Notes: generated from the sequence alone by a model not told the origin. Positions 33,537-42,429 are shown, numbered from the stretch's first letter. The stretch: DNA of 64,000 bases from Rhodobacter capsulatus (GCF_003254295.1 NZ_QKZO01000002.1:1-64000); one strand, 5' to 3'. Made by a program: numbers and translations.

Positions 33537-35888
33537 TCAGAACGGCACGTCGTCGAGCCCCACGGCGGGTTTCAGGAACCCGGCCTTGACATGTTTCGAC
33601 CCGGCTTTCTCGAATTCGATCAAGGCGGTATCGCCTTCAAGGTCGATCACCTCGCCATAGCCGAACTTGACATGGAACACCCGGTCGCCAATGCCGAAGG
33701 CGAGGCTGTCCACCGTCGTCACCGTGCGCGCTTTGAGGCGCGGCGGCGTGCTGGCGCGGCTTTCCATCCGCTTCCAGCCCGGGGAATTGTAGACATCGGC
33801 CTTGGTCGCGCGGCTCTCCAGACTGCCAAAGCCGGTCTGCGTCGCCGCGCCGAAGCCGCCGCCGTAAAGCCCGGGCGGGGTCAGGATTTCGACATGACGG
33901 ACAGGCAATTCATCGATGAAGCGCGAGGGCAGCTGCGACTGCCATTGCCCGTAAACCCGGCGGTTGCCCGCGAAGGAAATCGTGCAAAGCGCCTCGGCCC
34001 GGGTGATGCCCACGTAAGCCAGCCGGCGTTCTTCCTCCAAGGCGCGCAAGCCGCCCTCGTCCAGCGCGCGCTGGCTCGGAAACAGCCCATCTTCCCAGCC
34101 GGGCAGGAAAACCGCGGGAAATTCAAGGCCCTTCGCAGCGTGAAGGGTCATGATCGAGACCTTGTCCTCGGACTGGTCCTTGTCATTGTCCATGATCAGC
34201 GCGACGTGTTCGAGGAAGCCCTGCAGATTCTCGAAGCCTTCCAGCGCCTTGACCAGTTCCTTGAGGTTTTCCAGCCGCCCCGGCGCCTCGGGCGTCTTGT
34301 CGGCCAGCCACATGTCGGTATAACCGCTGTCCTCCAGAATGGTTTCGGCCAGCCGCACATGATCGGCGTTTTCCAGCACCGCCGCATGCCAGCGCCCGAT
34401 GCCGTCGAGGAACGCGCGCAACGCGCCTGCCGCCTTGCCGCCAATCGCGCCCTGTTGCAGCGCGGCTTTCGCGCCCATGACCAGACCGGCTTCGGCCTGA
34501 CGGGCGCAGGTCCGGATCATCGCCTGTGCCTTGTCGCCCAGACCCCGTTTGGGCAGGTTCACCACCCGCTCGAAGGCCAGATCGTCATCGGGGGAAACGG
34601 CGAGGCGGAAATAGGCCATCGCATCGCGGATTTCCTGCCGTTCATAAAACCGCGGTCCGCCGATGACGCGATAGGGCAGGCCGATGGTCAGGAACCGGTC
34701 TTCGAAAGCCCGCATCTGATGGCTGGCGCGGACCAGAATCGCCTGTCCGTTCAACGGGATGGGATCAAGGCCGCGGGTGCCGCGCGACAGGCTCTCGACC
34801 TCTTCGCCGATCCAGCGCGCTTCCTCGTCGCCGTCCCAATGGCCGATCAGTCGCAGCTTTTCGCCGCCCTTTTCCGCCGTCCACAGCTCCTTGCCCAGCC
34901 GGTCGCGGTTGGCGGCGATCAGGCCGGAGGCAGCCGCCAGAATATGTTCGGTCGAGCGGTAGTTCTGTTCCAGCCGCACCACCACCGCGCCGGGAAAATC
35001 CTTTTCGAACCGCAGGATATTGCCCACCTCGGCGCCGCGCCAGCCGTAGATCGACTGGTCGTCATCGCCCACACAGCAGATGTTGCGATGCCCCTGCGCC
35101 AAGAGCCGCAGCCACAGATATTGCGCGGTGTTGGTGTCCTGATATTCGTCGACAAGGATATATTTGAAGCGCCGCTGATAGTCGGCAAGCACGTCGGGGT
35201 GACGCTGAAAGATCGTCACCATGTGAAGCAGCAGATCGCCGAAATCGACGGCGTTCAGCGTGCGCAGGCGGTCCTGATAGGCGGCGTAAAGCTCGGAGCC
35301 GCGGTTGTCGAAATGCGCCGTCTCCTCGCCGCGGACATGCTCGGGCGTCCAGGCGCGGTTCTTCCAGCTGTCGATCAGCCCGGCCAGCTGCCGCGCTGGC
35401 CAGCGTTTTTCGTCCATGTTCGCGGCGATGATCAGCTGTTTCAAAAGCCGGATCTGGTCGTCGGTATCCAGAATCGTGAAGTTCGAGCGCAGCCCGACCA
35501 GTTCCGCGTGACGGCGCAGCTGCTTGACGCAGACCGAGTGGAAGGTGCCCAGCCACGGCATGCCTTCGAGCGTCTGCCCCATCAGACGGCCGATGCGGTC
35601 TTTCATTTCCCGCGCCGCCTTGTTGGTGAAGGTGACGGCCAGAACCTCGTTCGGCCGGGCGCGGCCGGAATGGATCAGATGCGCGATGCGCGAGGTCAGC
35701 GCCTTGGTCTTGCCGGTGCCCGCGCCCGCAAGCATCAGAACGGGGCCGTCGAGCGCCTCGACTGCCCGCCGCTGCGCGTCGTTCAAGCCATCCAGCCAGG
35801 GCGTGCCAACCGGCCCCCGCGCCGCCATCATGGCGCGTTGCGACAGGCTCAGCCCGCCGAAATCGTCATCATCAAGGATACTGCTCAT
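33537..35888 (-). CDS. uvrD: ATP-dependent DNA helicase UvrD/PcrA
   Basis: A 783-residue superfamily I 3'-5' helicase acting in nucleotide-excision and mismatch repair. Motifs: Q/Walker A LNDAQRRAVEALDGPVLMLA then GAGTGKTKAL, KAAREMKDRI (Ia), ILVDEYQDTN (II), CVGDDDQSIYGWRGAE (III), VVRLEQNYRSTEHIL (IV), SIMTLHAAKGLEFPAVFLPG (V) and YVGITRAE (VI). The C-terminus VFHVKFGYGEVIDLEGDTAL is the PcrA-type tail with a Tudor-like fold. An alphaproteobacterial LexA-type box lies about 42 bp upstream of the ATG, so SOS induction is expected. It converges with rnd and element copy 2. Confidence 0.95.
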   Translation of the reverse strand: MSSILDDDDFGGLSLSQRAMMAARGPVGTPWLDGLNDAQRRAVEALDGPVLMLAGAGTGKTKALTSRIAHLIHSGRARPNEVLAVTFTNKAAREMKDRIGRLMGQTLEGMPWLGTFHSVCVKQLRRHAELVGLRSNFTILDTDDQIRLLKQLIIAANMDEKRWPARQLAGLIDSWKNRAWTPEHVRGEETAHFDNRGSELYAAYQDRLRTLNAVDFGDLLLHMVTIFQRHPDVLADYQRRFKYILVDEYQDTNTAQYLWLRLLAQGHRNICCVGDDDQSIYGWRGAEVGNILRFEKDFPGAVVVRLEQNYRSTEHILAAASGLIAANRDRLGKELWTAEKGGEKLRLIGHWDGDEEARWIGEEVESLSRGTRGLDPIPLNGQAILVRASHQMRAFEDRFLTIGLPYRVIGGPRFYERQEIRDAMAYFRLAVSPDDDLAFERVVNLPKRGLGDKAQAMIRTCARQAEAGLVMGAKAALQQGAIGGKAAGALRAFLDGIGRWHAAVLENADHVRLAETILEDSGYTDMWLADKTPEAPGRLENLKELVKALEGFENLQGFLEHVALIMDNDKDQSEDKVSIMTLHAAKGLEFPAVFLPGWEDGLFPSQRALDEGGLRALEEERRLAYVGITRAEALCTISFAGNRRVYGQWQSQLPSRFIDELPVRHVEILTPPGLYGGGFGAATQTGFGSLESRATKADVYNSPGWKRMESRASTPPRLKARTVTTVDSLAFGIGDRVFHVKFGYGEVIDLEGDTALIEFEKAGSKHVKAGFLKPAVGLDDVPF

Positions 35889-35929
35889 GGGACGCCACTA
35901 TAGCTTGCGTTCCGGCAAAGCCAAGATCC

Positions 35930-35944
35930 GTTCGACTTTTGTTC
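35930..35944. promoter_or_regulatory. LexA (SOS) box upstream of uvrD
   Basis: GTTCGACTTTTGTTC matches the alphaproteobacterial LexA consensus GTTC-N7-GTTC exactly. It lies 42-56 bp before the uvrD ATG on the divergent strand, the usual position for repression of an SOS gene. It is also about 160 bp upstream of the YcxB-like gene, which could be affected. Confidence 0.75.
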
Positions 35945-35968
35945 GCATGGGGGCGGGTTGATTTTTCC

Positions 35969-35998
35969 TTGAGAGTGATGCAACCTTGGGTTGATAAT
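35969..35998 (+). promoter_or_regulatory. Candidate promoter for the YcxB-like gene
   Basis: TTGAGA (35969-35974) and GATAAT (35993-35998) lie 18 bp apart in an A/T-rich stretch that is unusual for this genome and point toward the YcxB-like gene. Both hexamers are close to sigma-70 consensus. Visual match only. Confidence 0.4.
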
Positions 35999-36105
35999 GT
36001 GAATTTTTTAGATGAGGCCGAGTTGTGTTGACGAACTCCTGCGCGAAGTTTTCCTTTCTTCTCAGCCGGGCCGATGCTCTCGCATGGGAGCATCTTCCGA
36101 ACCGG

Positions 36106-36543
36106 ATGAACGGGTTTCAGCGGTTTCTTTTGACGGCTTGGTTGATCTCTGCAGCGTTCTGGGTGCTGGTGCTGCCCTTGGGCGTGCAAGCTCCCTGGGG
36201 GATGATACTGCTGGAGCTGCTGCCGTTTTTTCTTTTGCATTATGGACTTGCTGCTGTCGTGCTGTCGGCTTGGGCTCGGATACAGGCAAAGCGACGTATC
36301 CCGGTACCCGTCGAGGCCCAGCTGGAAGACCTTGGGGAAAGTCTGGTTTGGACGCTTGGTATGCGCCCATCTGTCATGATTGCGCCTGAGGCGATCCGCC
36401 AGGTGCGTCTGGGGCCCGGCCATGTCTTCATCGAAGCGCCGCCAGAGCTGATCATCATCCCGAGGCCCGTCTTCGGAACGGCGCAGGCTGCGGAAGACTT
36501 CGCGATGCGATGGGAAGAGCGTCGCACCATGTGTTTTCTGTAA
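36106..36543 (+). CDS. Membrane protein with a YcxB-like C-terminal domain
   Basis: About 145 residues from the ATG at 36106. Two hydrophobic segments (FLLTAWLISAAFWVLVLPL and MILLELLPFFLLHYGLAAVV) precede a cytoplasmic tail with GPGHVFIEAPPELIIIPRPV, the beta-rich pattern of YcxB-like domains, ending FGTAQAAEDFAMRWEER. The function of YcxB proteins is unknown. An in-frame GTG at 36025 would add 27 residues; neither start has a strong ribosome site, so the N-terminus is uncertain. The gene and its upstream region are visibly less GC-rich than the neighbours, which may indicate acquired DNA. Confidence 0.62.
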   Translation: MNGFQRFLLTAWLISAAFWVLVLPLGVQAPWGMILLELLPFFLLHYGLAAVVLSAWARIQAKRRIPVPVEAQLEDLGESLVWTLGMRPSVMIAPEAIRQVRLGPGHVFIEAPPELIIIPRPVFGTAQAAEDFAMRWEERRTMCFL

Positions 36544-36645
36544 CTCAAACCCCCCGGGCGATCCCGCGCGGCAAACCCGATGCCGATGCGCGATCCCCCG
36601 GGGGGCGCGGGTCACACGGGCGGAAGGGGCGCCTTCCGCACCGCG

Positions 36646-37737
36646 TCACCCGGCATGCACAAGCGATGCGAACAATTTCGGATCAAGGCTCGCGCTGGCG
36701 AAAGTGGGGCCTTCCGTCAGCACGGCCACCGCATCGTGGCTGTGCAGGCTTTCCTGATGGCTGGCGATGACGCGGAAATCCGCCACCCGCGGCTCGGCCA
36801 TCAGCCCCGCCGCGAAAGAGCGCACCGCATCTTCGACAAAGATCGGATTGGCGGCGTTCAACTCGGCAAAGGCCTGTTCGTCCTCGCGCTTCACCATCAC
36901 CTGGGTTTCCGTCGGCACATTCGCCCGGGCAATCTCGATCAGGTCTTCGAACCAGAGTGTCTTGCCCGGCTCGATCACCACCGAGATCCGCGCCACCGAG
37001 CGTTGCGAATGCGGCGTCGCCAGCCGCCCGCGGCGGATCCGGGCATCTTCGCTGAGTTCGAGCGAGCAGGGGCAGGTCGAGGAATAGACGTAATCGAGAT
37101 GCACGATCTTGGTGCGCACCCCCGCCTGTTCGACCAGCTCCAGCGCGATGTCGTAATATTGCCAGCCGCGCAGGCCGGACCGCAGGCTGTCGACCTGCAA
37201 GGGCAGCGAAAACCGCATCATCAGCCGCGCGTCGAAGCTTTCCAGATGGTCGATATAGTCATCCAGCGCCGCCGCCATCACCTCGAAGGAAAATTCGCTT
37301 TCCGAATGGGCATAGAAGCTGCGCAGGATGCGCGACATGTTGATGCCCTTCTTTTCCGCCTCAAGGCTGACGGTGCCGGTGACCGAGGTTTCCAGCATCA
37401 CATCGCCACCATCCCGCAGCTTGTAGCGGATCGGCAGGCGGAAATTCGAGATGCCGACATGCTCGATCCGGGTCTTCGCGCCGCGGATCAGCGAGGACGG
37501 CCCGTTCTGCAGATCGGGCATCGCGGCCTTGTAGGCGTCATCGGGGCGGAATTCGGCGTCATAGACGCGGGCCAGCTCCGGATAGGGGCCGGGCACCGGG
37601 GTGAAAAGACGGGCAATCGCCGGGTCAAGCGCCGCCACCTCGGCGGGATGCGCCTGTGCCACAAAGGCCCGCAGCAGCTCAAGCGCGGCCTTGGCTTCTG
37701 CCGTGTCGGGCGTGTCGATGCGTCCGTGGATATTCAT
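36646..37737 (-). CDS. folE2: GTP cyclohydrolase FolE2 (type IB)
   Basis: A 363-residue enzyme converting GTP to 7,8-dihydroneopterin triphosphate, the first step of folate (and queuosine) synthesis, in the T-fold class that can work with metals other than zinc. Signature segments: VGISNFRLPIRYKLRDGG, GINMSRILRSFYAH, YSSTCPCSLELSEDARI with the metal-site cysteine, and ATPHSQRSVARI. The start at 37737 is set by AAAGGGAGA just upstream; the longer frame is rejected. It lies downstream of metZ on the same strand, separated by a strong hairpin, so it probably has its own promoter. No second GTP cyclohydrolase is in view. Confidence 0.94.
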   Translation of the reverse strand: MNIHGRIDTPDTAEAKAALELLRAFVAQAHPAEVAALDPAIARLFTPVPGPYPELARVYDAEFRPDDAYKAAMPDLQNGPSSLIRGAKTRIEHVGISNFRLPIRYKLRDGGDVMLETSVTGTVSLEAEKKGINMSRILRSFYAHSESEFSFEVMAAALDDYIDHLESFDARLMMRFSLPLQVDSLRSGLRGWQYYDIALELVEQAGVRTKIVHLDYVYSSTCPCSLELSEDARIRRGRLATPHSQRSVARISVVIEPGKTLWFEDLIEIARANVPTETQVMVKREDEQAFAELNAANPIFVEDAVRSFAAGLMAEPRVADFRVIASHQESLHSHDAVAVLTEGPTFASASLDPKLFASLVHAG

Positions 37738-37868
37738 GGCGTCTCCCTTTCGCCTGTCGCGCAAAATTCGATATGGGAGTGAGACGCGGAAAGTCCAACC
37801 GAAGTTGCACAAGAAACGACGAAAGCGCCGGGAAAATCTTCTAAACTGCAATGCAATTCGCGTCAGGG

Positions 37869-37907
37869 TTGAAAGCGGAGGGGCGCATAGCGTCCCTCTG
37901 CTTTCAA
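37869..37907 (-). terminator. Hairpin terminator after metZ
   Basis: TTGAAAGCGGAGGG (37869-37882) pairs with CCCTCTGCTTTCAA (37894-37907) over 14 bp with one G-T wobble and an 11-nt loop. It lies about 40 bp after the metZ stop and about 130 bp before the folE2 start, both on the minus strand. A strong T-run is lacking, but the stem's A/T-rich base mimics one. Confidence 0.65.
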
Positions 37908-37945
37908 GATCCCAGCAATTTCAGGGCCTTGCGCCTGATCCGCGC

Positions 37946-39145
37946 TCAGCCCGCCTCGCCGCATTCGCCCAAAGCGACTTCCAGCGCCGAGCGGATGTCC
38001 TCGACCAGATCGGCCGTATCCTCGATGCCGAAGGAAATCCGCACCAGACCGGGGGTGATGCCGATCAGGGCCCGGTCCTCATCGGTCAGGTTCTTGTGCG
38101 TCGTCGTCGCCGGATGCGTCGCGATCGATTTCGCATCGCCGAGGTTGTTCGAGATCGACACCACATCGAGCGCGTCCAGGAAGCGGAAGGCGACCTCCTT
38201 GCCGCCCTCGAAATCGATCCCGAGCATCGTGCCGCCCGCGCCCATCTGCGCCATCGCCAGCGCATGTTGCGGGTGGCTGGCCAGCCCCGGATAGATCACC
38301 CGGTTCACATGCGGATGGCCGTCGATCGCCTCGGCGACCGCCTTGGCCGAAGCCGCCTGCGCCCGCACCCGCAGATCCAGCGTCTGCAGGCCATTGAGCA
38401 GCAGCCAGGCATGAAACGGGCTCATCGCGCCGCCGGTGTGCTTGACGTAGGTTTCCAGCGGGCCGCGGATGAAGTCGCGCGTGCCGCAGACGACCCCGCC
38501 CAGCACCCGGCCGCCGCCGTCGATGTGCTTCGTCGCCGAATAGACGATGACATCGGCGCCAAGATCGACCGCGCGCGAAAAGATGGGCGAGGCAAAGGCG
38601 TTGTCGACCACGACGAGGGCGCCGACCGCATGGGCGATTTCCGCCACGCCCTTGATGTCGATCACCTCAAGCCCCGGATTGGACACGCTTTCGAAGAAGC
38701 AGATCTTTGTCGTGGCCTTGACCGCCGCGCGCCAGTTTTCAAGATCGGCGCCGTCGATCAGCGTCACCTCGACGCCGAAGCCCGCCAGCACCTTGAGCAC
38801 ATGCAGGCAGGACCCGAACATCTGCCGCGCCGCGACGACATGATCGCCGGTCTTCAGACAGCAGCTCAGCGCGCCGTTGATCGCCGCCATGCCCGAGGCG
38901 CAGGCAAAGGCATCCTCGGTGCCCTCGATCGCGGCCATCCGGTCTTCGAACATCCGCGTCGTCGGGTTGCCGTAACGGGCATAGATGAATTCATCCTCGC
39001 CGGCCTCGATGAACCGCGCCTCGGCGGCCCCGGCCGAGGGGTAGATGAACCCCTGTGTCAGAAACAGCGCCTCGGCCATTTCGCCGAACTGGCTGCGCCG
39101 GATCCCCTCGTGGACCAGTTTCGTGCGTGTGCGCCACTCGCTCAT
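37946..39145 (-). CDS. metZ: O-succinylhomoserine sulfhydrylase
   Basis: A 399-residue PLP enzyme of the Cys/Met metabolism family that makes homocysteine directly from O-succinylhomoserine and sulfide. Seen: YARYGNPTTRMFEDRMAAIE, the serine/aspartate cofactor region VVVDNAFASPIFSRA, the Schiff-base lysine in YSATKHIDGGGRVLGG (K206) and VRISFGIEDTADLVEDI near the end. The start at 39145 has GGGGAGA upstream. MetZ is preferred over cystathionine gamma-synthase or MetY from overall pattern; that distinction is not certain by eye. It diverges from the EF-G-like gene. Confidence 0.88.
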   Translation of the reverse strand: MSEWRTRTKLVHEGIRRSQFGEMAEALFLTQGFIYPSAGAAEARFIEAGEDEFIYARYGNPTTRMFEDRMAAIEGTEDAFACASGMAAINGALSCCLKTGDHVVAARQMFGSCLHVLKVLAGFGVEVTLIDGADLENWRAAVKATTKICFFESVSNPGLEVIDIKGVAEIAHAVGALVVVDNAFASPIFSRAVDLGADVIVYSATKHIDGGGRVLGGVVCGTRDFIRGPLETYVKHTGGAMSPFHAWLLLNGLQTLDLRVRAQAASAKAVAEAIDGHPHVNRVIYPGLASHPQHALAMAQMGAGGTMLGIDFEGGKEVAFRFLDALDVVSISNNLGDAKSIATHPATTTHKNLTDEDRALIGITPGLVRISFGIEDTADLVEDIRSALEVALGECGEAG

Positions 39146-39178
39146 CGTCGTCTCCCCGGGATCTTGCGGAATTTCTTC

Positions 39179-39206
39179 GGATAAGCCGCTGTTTGGCATG
39201 GGTCAA
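39179..39206 (-). promoter_or_regulatory. Candidate metZ promoter
   Basis: On the minus strand TTGACC (39206-39201) and TTATCC (39184-39179) are spaced by 16 bp, about 34 bp upstream of the metZ ATG. I looked for a SAM-II riboswitch in the short leader and could not find its core. Confidence 0.35.
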
Positions 39207-39286
39207 GGCCGGGACCCGTTCAAACCTTTAAGAGAATCACATGCGCCCGGAAAATGACCAGCGCAACAGACCCGAGGAGGTGCCCA

Positions 39287-41167
39287 ATGAAAGTCGTATC
39301 CATCGTAGGCCCATCGCAGGCCGGCAAGACCACGCTTGCCGAGGCGTTGGCCACGCTCGAAGGGGCCAAACCGCGCAAACATGTGCTTTTCGGCGAGACC
39401 GCCGTGACGCGCTTCGCTTTCATGGGGGAAGACTGGGCGCTTCTGGACGCGCCCGGAGGGGCCGACCATCTGCCGCAGCTTGGCCCGATGCTTGCAGCCT
39501 CGGATGCCGTCGTTTTGTGCATTCCCGCCGAGACCGAGGCGGCGGTGCTCTGCGCGCCCTATCTGCGGCTGGTCGAGGCCGCGGCCCTGCCGACCTTCAT
39601 CTTCATCAACAAGATCGACATCGCGCAGGATCGCACCAGTGAAATCGTGGCGGCGTTGCAGAATTTCTGCCCGCATGGAATCGTGCTGCGGCAGATCCCG
39701 ATCCGCAAGGACGGTCAGGTGATCGGCGCGGTCGATCTGATTTCCGAACGCGCCTGGGAATATCACGATCATGCGCGCTCCTCGCTGATGGAACTGCCCG
39801 CCGAAATCCGCGACCGCGAGGCCGAGGCGCGGGCGGAACTGCTCGAACATCTGGCCGATTTCGACGAGGCGCTTTTGACCGAGCTGATCGAGGATCAGGC
39901 CCCGATGACCGACGAGGTCTATGAGGTCTCGACCAAGGTCTTGCAACATCACGATCTTCTGCCCGCGCTGCTGGGTTCGGCCGGGCATGGCAACGGCATG
40001 ATGCGGCTGATGAAAAGCCTGCGTCACGAAGTGCCGGACGTGGCGGAAACCCGCGCGCGCATCGGCGCGCTGGCGGTGGGCGCCTTGGCCGATACGGTCA
40101 AGCATCTGGGCAAGACGGTGCTGATCCGCGCGCTGTCCGAGGGGGTCGCGCCCGGGGCGAAGCTCTGCGGCGCGGCCGTGGGCTCGATCGTCGATGTCGA
40201 TGGCAAGACCCCGCTTGGGGCGCTGAAGGCCGGCGAGATCGGGCTGACGGTGAAGACCGATCACCTCAGCCTGACCGGCCCGCTTTACACCGGCGAAGGT
40301 ATCCTGCCCAATCCCGACTGGATGGCGCCGCATGCGGCGAACCACCGGCTGATCCTGGAACCCGAAAACGAGCGCGACGAGACCCGGCTGGCCGCGGCCC
40401 TGCCGAAATTGCTGGAAATCGACCCGGGGCTGAGCCTTGGCACCGATCCCGCGACCGGCAAGACCGTGCTGGGCACGCAGGGCCCGCTGCATCTGCGCCG
40501 GGTGCTGGAAAAGCTCGAGGCCGATTTCGGGCTGAAACTGGCCACGGCACCGCTGGTCGCGGCTTTGTGCGAAACCATCACCGGCACGGCGCAGAAACAA
40601 TATCGCCACCGCAAGCAATCGGGCGGCGCGGGGCAATTCGCCGATGTGGTGATCGAGGTCAGCCCGCTGCCCCGCGGCGAGGGCTTCCGCTTCACCGAAA
40701 CCGTCAAGGGCGGCGCGGTGCCGCGCAATTACATCCCCTCGGTCGAGGCGGGCGCGCGCGAGGCTTTGGCGGCCGGGCCGAAGGGGCATCCGGTGGTGGA
40801 TCTGGCGGTGAACCTGTCGGACGGCAAGCATCACGCGGTCGACAGTTCCGATCACGCTTTCCGCACCGCGGGCAAGATGGCGCTGCGCGAGGCGCTGGCG
40901 GAAATCGGCACCGTCGTTCTGCAGCCGGTCAGCAAGGTGGTGATCTCGGTGCCCGCGACCTATGCGGGCGGGCTTTCGCCGCTCGTGTCCGGGCTCAAGG
41001 GGCAGGTGCTGGGCTTTGCGGCCGATCCGGCCGCCAAGGGCTGGGATCTGTTCGAGGCGCTGATGCCCGCGTCGTCGCTGCCCGAGCTCTTCCAGTCGCT
41101 CGGCGGCGCCACCCGCGGCACGGCCAGCTTCACCGCCACGCTCGATCACTACGAAGAGCAGTATTGA
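39287..41167 (+). CDS. Divergent EF-G-like GTPase (short switch I)
   Basis: A 626-residue protein with the five-domain EF-G plan, but not a normal elongation factor. G1 (VGPSQAGKTT) and G4 (FINKIDIAQ) are intact. The segment between G1 and the DxxG motif is only about 50 residues, so most of switch I, including the threonine that holds magnesium, is missing. DxxG reads DAPGGADH, replacing the catalytic histidine of DTPGH with glycine. Domains III-V are recognisable (KQSGGAGQFADVVIEVSPLP, VKGGAVPRNYIPSVEAGARE, and the C-terminal SLGGATRGTASFTATLDHYE). GAGGAGG precedes the ATG. It is probably a ribosome-binding factor without ordinary GTPase cycling; EF-G2-type proteins are the nearest group. 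Confidence 0.8.
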   Translation: MKVVSIVGPSQAGKTTLAEALATLEGAKPRKHVLFGETAVTRFAFMGEDWALLDAPGGADHLPQLGPMLAASDAVVLCIPAETEAAVLCAPYLRLVEAAALPTFIFINKIDIAQDRTSEIVAALQNFCPHGIVLRQIPIRKDGQVIGAVDLISERAWEYHDHARSSLMELPAEIRDREAEARAELLEHLADFDEALLTELIEDQAPMTDEVYEVSTKVLQHHDLLPALLGSAGHGNGMMRLMKSLRHEVPDVAETRARIGALAVGALADTVKHLGKTVLIRALSEGVAPGAKLCGAAVGSIVDVDGKTPLGALKAGEIGLTVKTDHLSLTGPLYTGEGILPNPDWMAPHAANHRLILEPENERDETRLAAALPKLLEIDPGLSLGTDPATGKTVLGTQGPLHLRRVLEKLEADFGLKLATAPLVAALCETITGTAQKQYRHRKQSGGAGQFADVVIEVSPLPRGEGFRFTETVKGGAVPRNYIPSVEAGAREALAAGPKGHPVVDLAVNLSDGKHHAVDSSDHAFRTAGKMALREALAEIGTVVLQPVSKVVISVPATYAGGLSPLVSGLKGQVLGFAADPAAKGWDLFEALMPASSLPELFQSLGGATRGTASFTATLDHYEEQY

Positions 41168-41183
41168 GCGGCTGATCCGACCG

Positions 41184-41213
41184 AAAAAGGGCGGTCCCCC
41201 GGGGCCGCCCCTT
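41184..41213. terminator. Bidirectional terminator between EF-G-like and lipoprotein genes
   Basis: AAAAAGGGCGG and CCGCCCCTT form a GC-rich stem across TCCCCCGGGG, with A/T-rich bases outside (AAAA left, TTGCGATTT right). It starts 16 bp after the EF-G-like stop and serves two convergent genes. Confidence 0.6.
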
Positions 41214-41230
41214 GCGATTTCCCGCCGCGC

Positions 41231-41274
41231 TCAGCGGCTGATCGCGTTTGACCGCCGCGGTCAGCGGCTGATCG
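41231..41274. repeat. Short direct repeat at the 3' end of the lipoprotein gene
   Basis: TCAGCGGCTGATCG occurs at 41231 and at 41261, the second copy containing the lipoprotein's stop codon. A near copy (TGAGCGGCTGATCC) lies at 41164 over the EF-G-like stop. It suggests small local duplications of the SISR-stop coding end; no function is obvious. Confidence 0.4.
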
Positions 41275-41749
41275 AGCGCTGGCTGTCGGCGCCGATCACC
41301 ACGACCTTCGTCACCTCGGCCAGCACGACATTGTCGATGAAGGCCGCCGCCGTCACTTCGCGCGATTGCGCGGTGCTGACGCGGGTTGCCGCCGGGCTGC
41401 CCGGATCGGGCCAGGCGACGACGAAGCGATAGGTCATCACGCCCTCGACCGGCTTGCCGTCGTTCTCCGCCAGAAGCTTCGCCCCCCACCAGCCCTGTGT
41501 CGGCGTCAGGCCGGTGGCGGCGACGATCGCGCCGCCCTGGGTCTGTTTCACTTCGATCGCGGTGACCTGGGCGATCAGCTCGCGCGGGTCTTTCTTGACG
41601 TCGGGGTAGCCGTCCTTCGGCGCGAGCGTCATCACCTCTTCATGCTTGAACCAGTTCCACGGGTTCAGCTTCGACTGTCCGCAGCCCGCAAGCGCCACGG
41701 CCAGCGCAAGCGAAAGGGCCACGGGGGCGGGGCGGAGACGCAGGAACAT
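41261..41749 (-). CDS. Lipoprotein of unknown function
   Basis: A 162-residue protein with a lipoprotein signal: a positively charged start (MFLRLRP), a hydrophobic core and the lipobox LALAGC with cysteine near residue 23. The mature part (NPWNWFKHEEVMTLAPKDGY, then DPRELIAQVTAIEVKQTQGG) has a beta-sandwich look, and the end reads VVVIGADSQRSISR. I do not recognise a family with certainty. The start at 41749 is chosen for GAGGTG upstream and for placing the signal at the N-terminus. It is divergent from sufE; no co-operon partner is evident. It is likely anchored in the inner leaflet of the outer membrane. Confidence 0.72.
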   Translation of the reverse strand: MFLRLRPAPVALSLALAVALAGCGQSKLNPWNWFKHEEVMTLAPKDGYPDVKKDPRELIAQVTAIEVKQTQGGAIVAATGLTPTQGWWGAKLLAENDGKPVEGVMTYRFVVAWPDPGSPAATRVSTAQSREVTAAAFIDNVVLAEVTKVVVIGADSQRSISR

Positions 41750-41906
41750 CGGGCACCTCGGGAGGCTTGGGTCGGGTCTTGCCTTGGGTAGCCGATCCGG
41801 CCCGGTTTGAAAAGCGGCGTTTGGCCCGGCGCTTGCGCGCGCCGCCGCGCAGCTCTTGCCGCGCCGCCGCATGAAGGCTAGGCAAGGGAAAACGCAGGAG
41901 TTTCCC

Positions 41907-42335
41907 ATGGCCAGCCCCGCCTTTGAAGAGATCGCCGAAACCTTCGACTTCCTCGACGATTGGGAGGAGCGCTACCGCCATGTGATCGAACTGGGCAAGG
42001 CGCTTCCCGCGCTCGATGACGCGCTGAAAGTGCCCGCGACCAAGGTCGAGGGCTGCGCCAGCCAGGTCTGGCTGATGCCGCGGATTGCGGGCACCGGGCC
42101 GGGGGCGGTCTTCGATTTCGAGGGCGCCTCGGATGCGATGATCGTGCAGGGGCTGATCGCGCTGTTGCACGCGCTTTACGCCGGTCTGATCGTCGCCGAA
42201 GTGGGCGCCATCGATGCGAAGGCGGAACTCGGTCGGCTGGGTCTGAACGAACATCTGTCCAGCCAGCGCTCGAACGGTCTGGCGGCGATGGTCGAGCGCA
42301 TCCGCAAGCTGGCCGCCGAGGCCGCCGCCGCCTGA
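41907..42335 (+). CDS. sufE: SufE-type sulfur acceptor
   Basis: A 142-residue cytoplasmic protein that accepts persulfide sulfur from a cysteine desulfurase (SufS type) for iron-sulfur cluster assembly. The active-site segment KVEGCASQVWLMP places the acceptor cysteine at residue 50 in the usual loop. N-terminal helix ASPAFEEIAETFDFLDDWEE and ERYRHVIELGKALP are typical, and the C-terminal half ends NGLAAMVERIRKLA. AGGAG precedes the ATG at 41907. It is not next to other suf genes, as is frequent in alphaproteobacteria. Confidence 0.93.
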   Translation: MASPAFEEIAETFDFLDDWEERYRHVIELGKALPALDDALKVPATKVEGCASQVWLMPRIAGTGPGAVFDFEGASDAMIVQGLIALLHALYAGLIVAEVGAIDAKAELGRLGLNEHLSSQRSNGLAAMVERIRKLAAEAAAA

Positions 42336-42429
42336 GCCCTGACCCTGCACATCCGCACAGATCCTGCGCGGGCCTTCCCCCTTTGCGCAAGGACGTGGCT
42401 TTGCTACGTTTTCGCGAAAGGAGCATGAC

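Noticed and set aside
39146-39286. Possible SAM-II riboswitch in the metZ leader
   Set aside because: Such leaders are common upstream of met genes in alphaproteobacteria, but the conserved pseudoknot core could not be found in the short sequence available.
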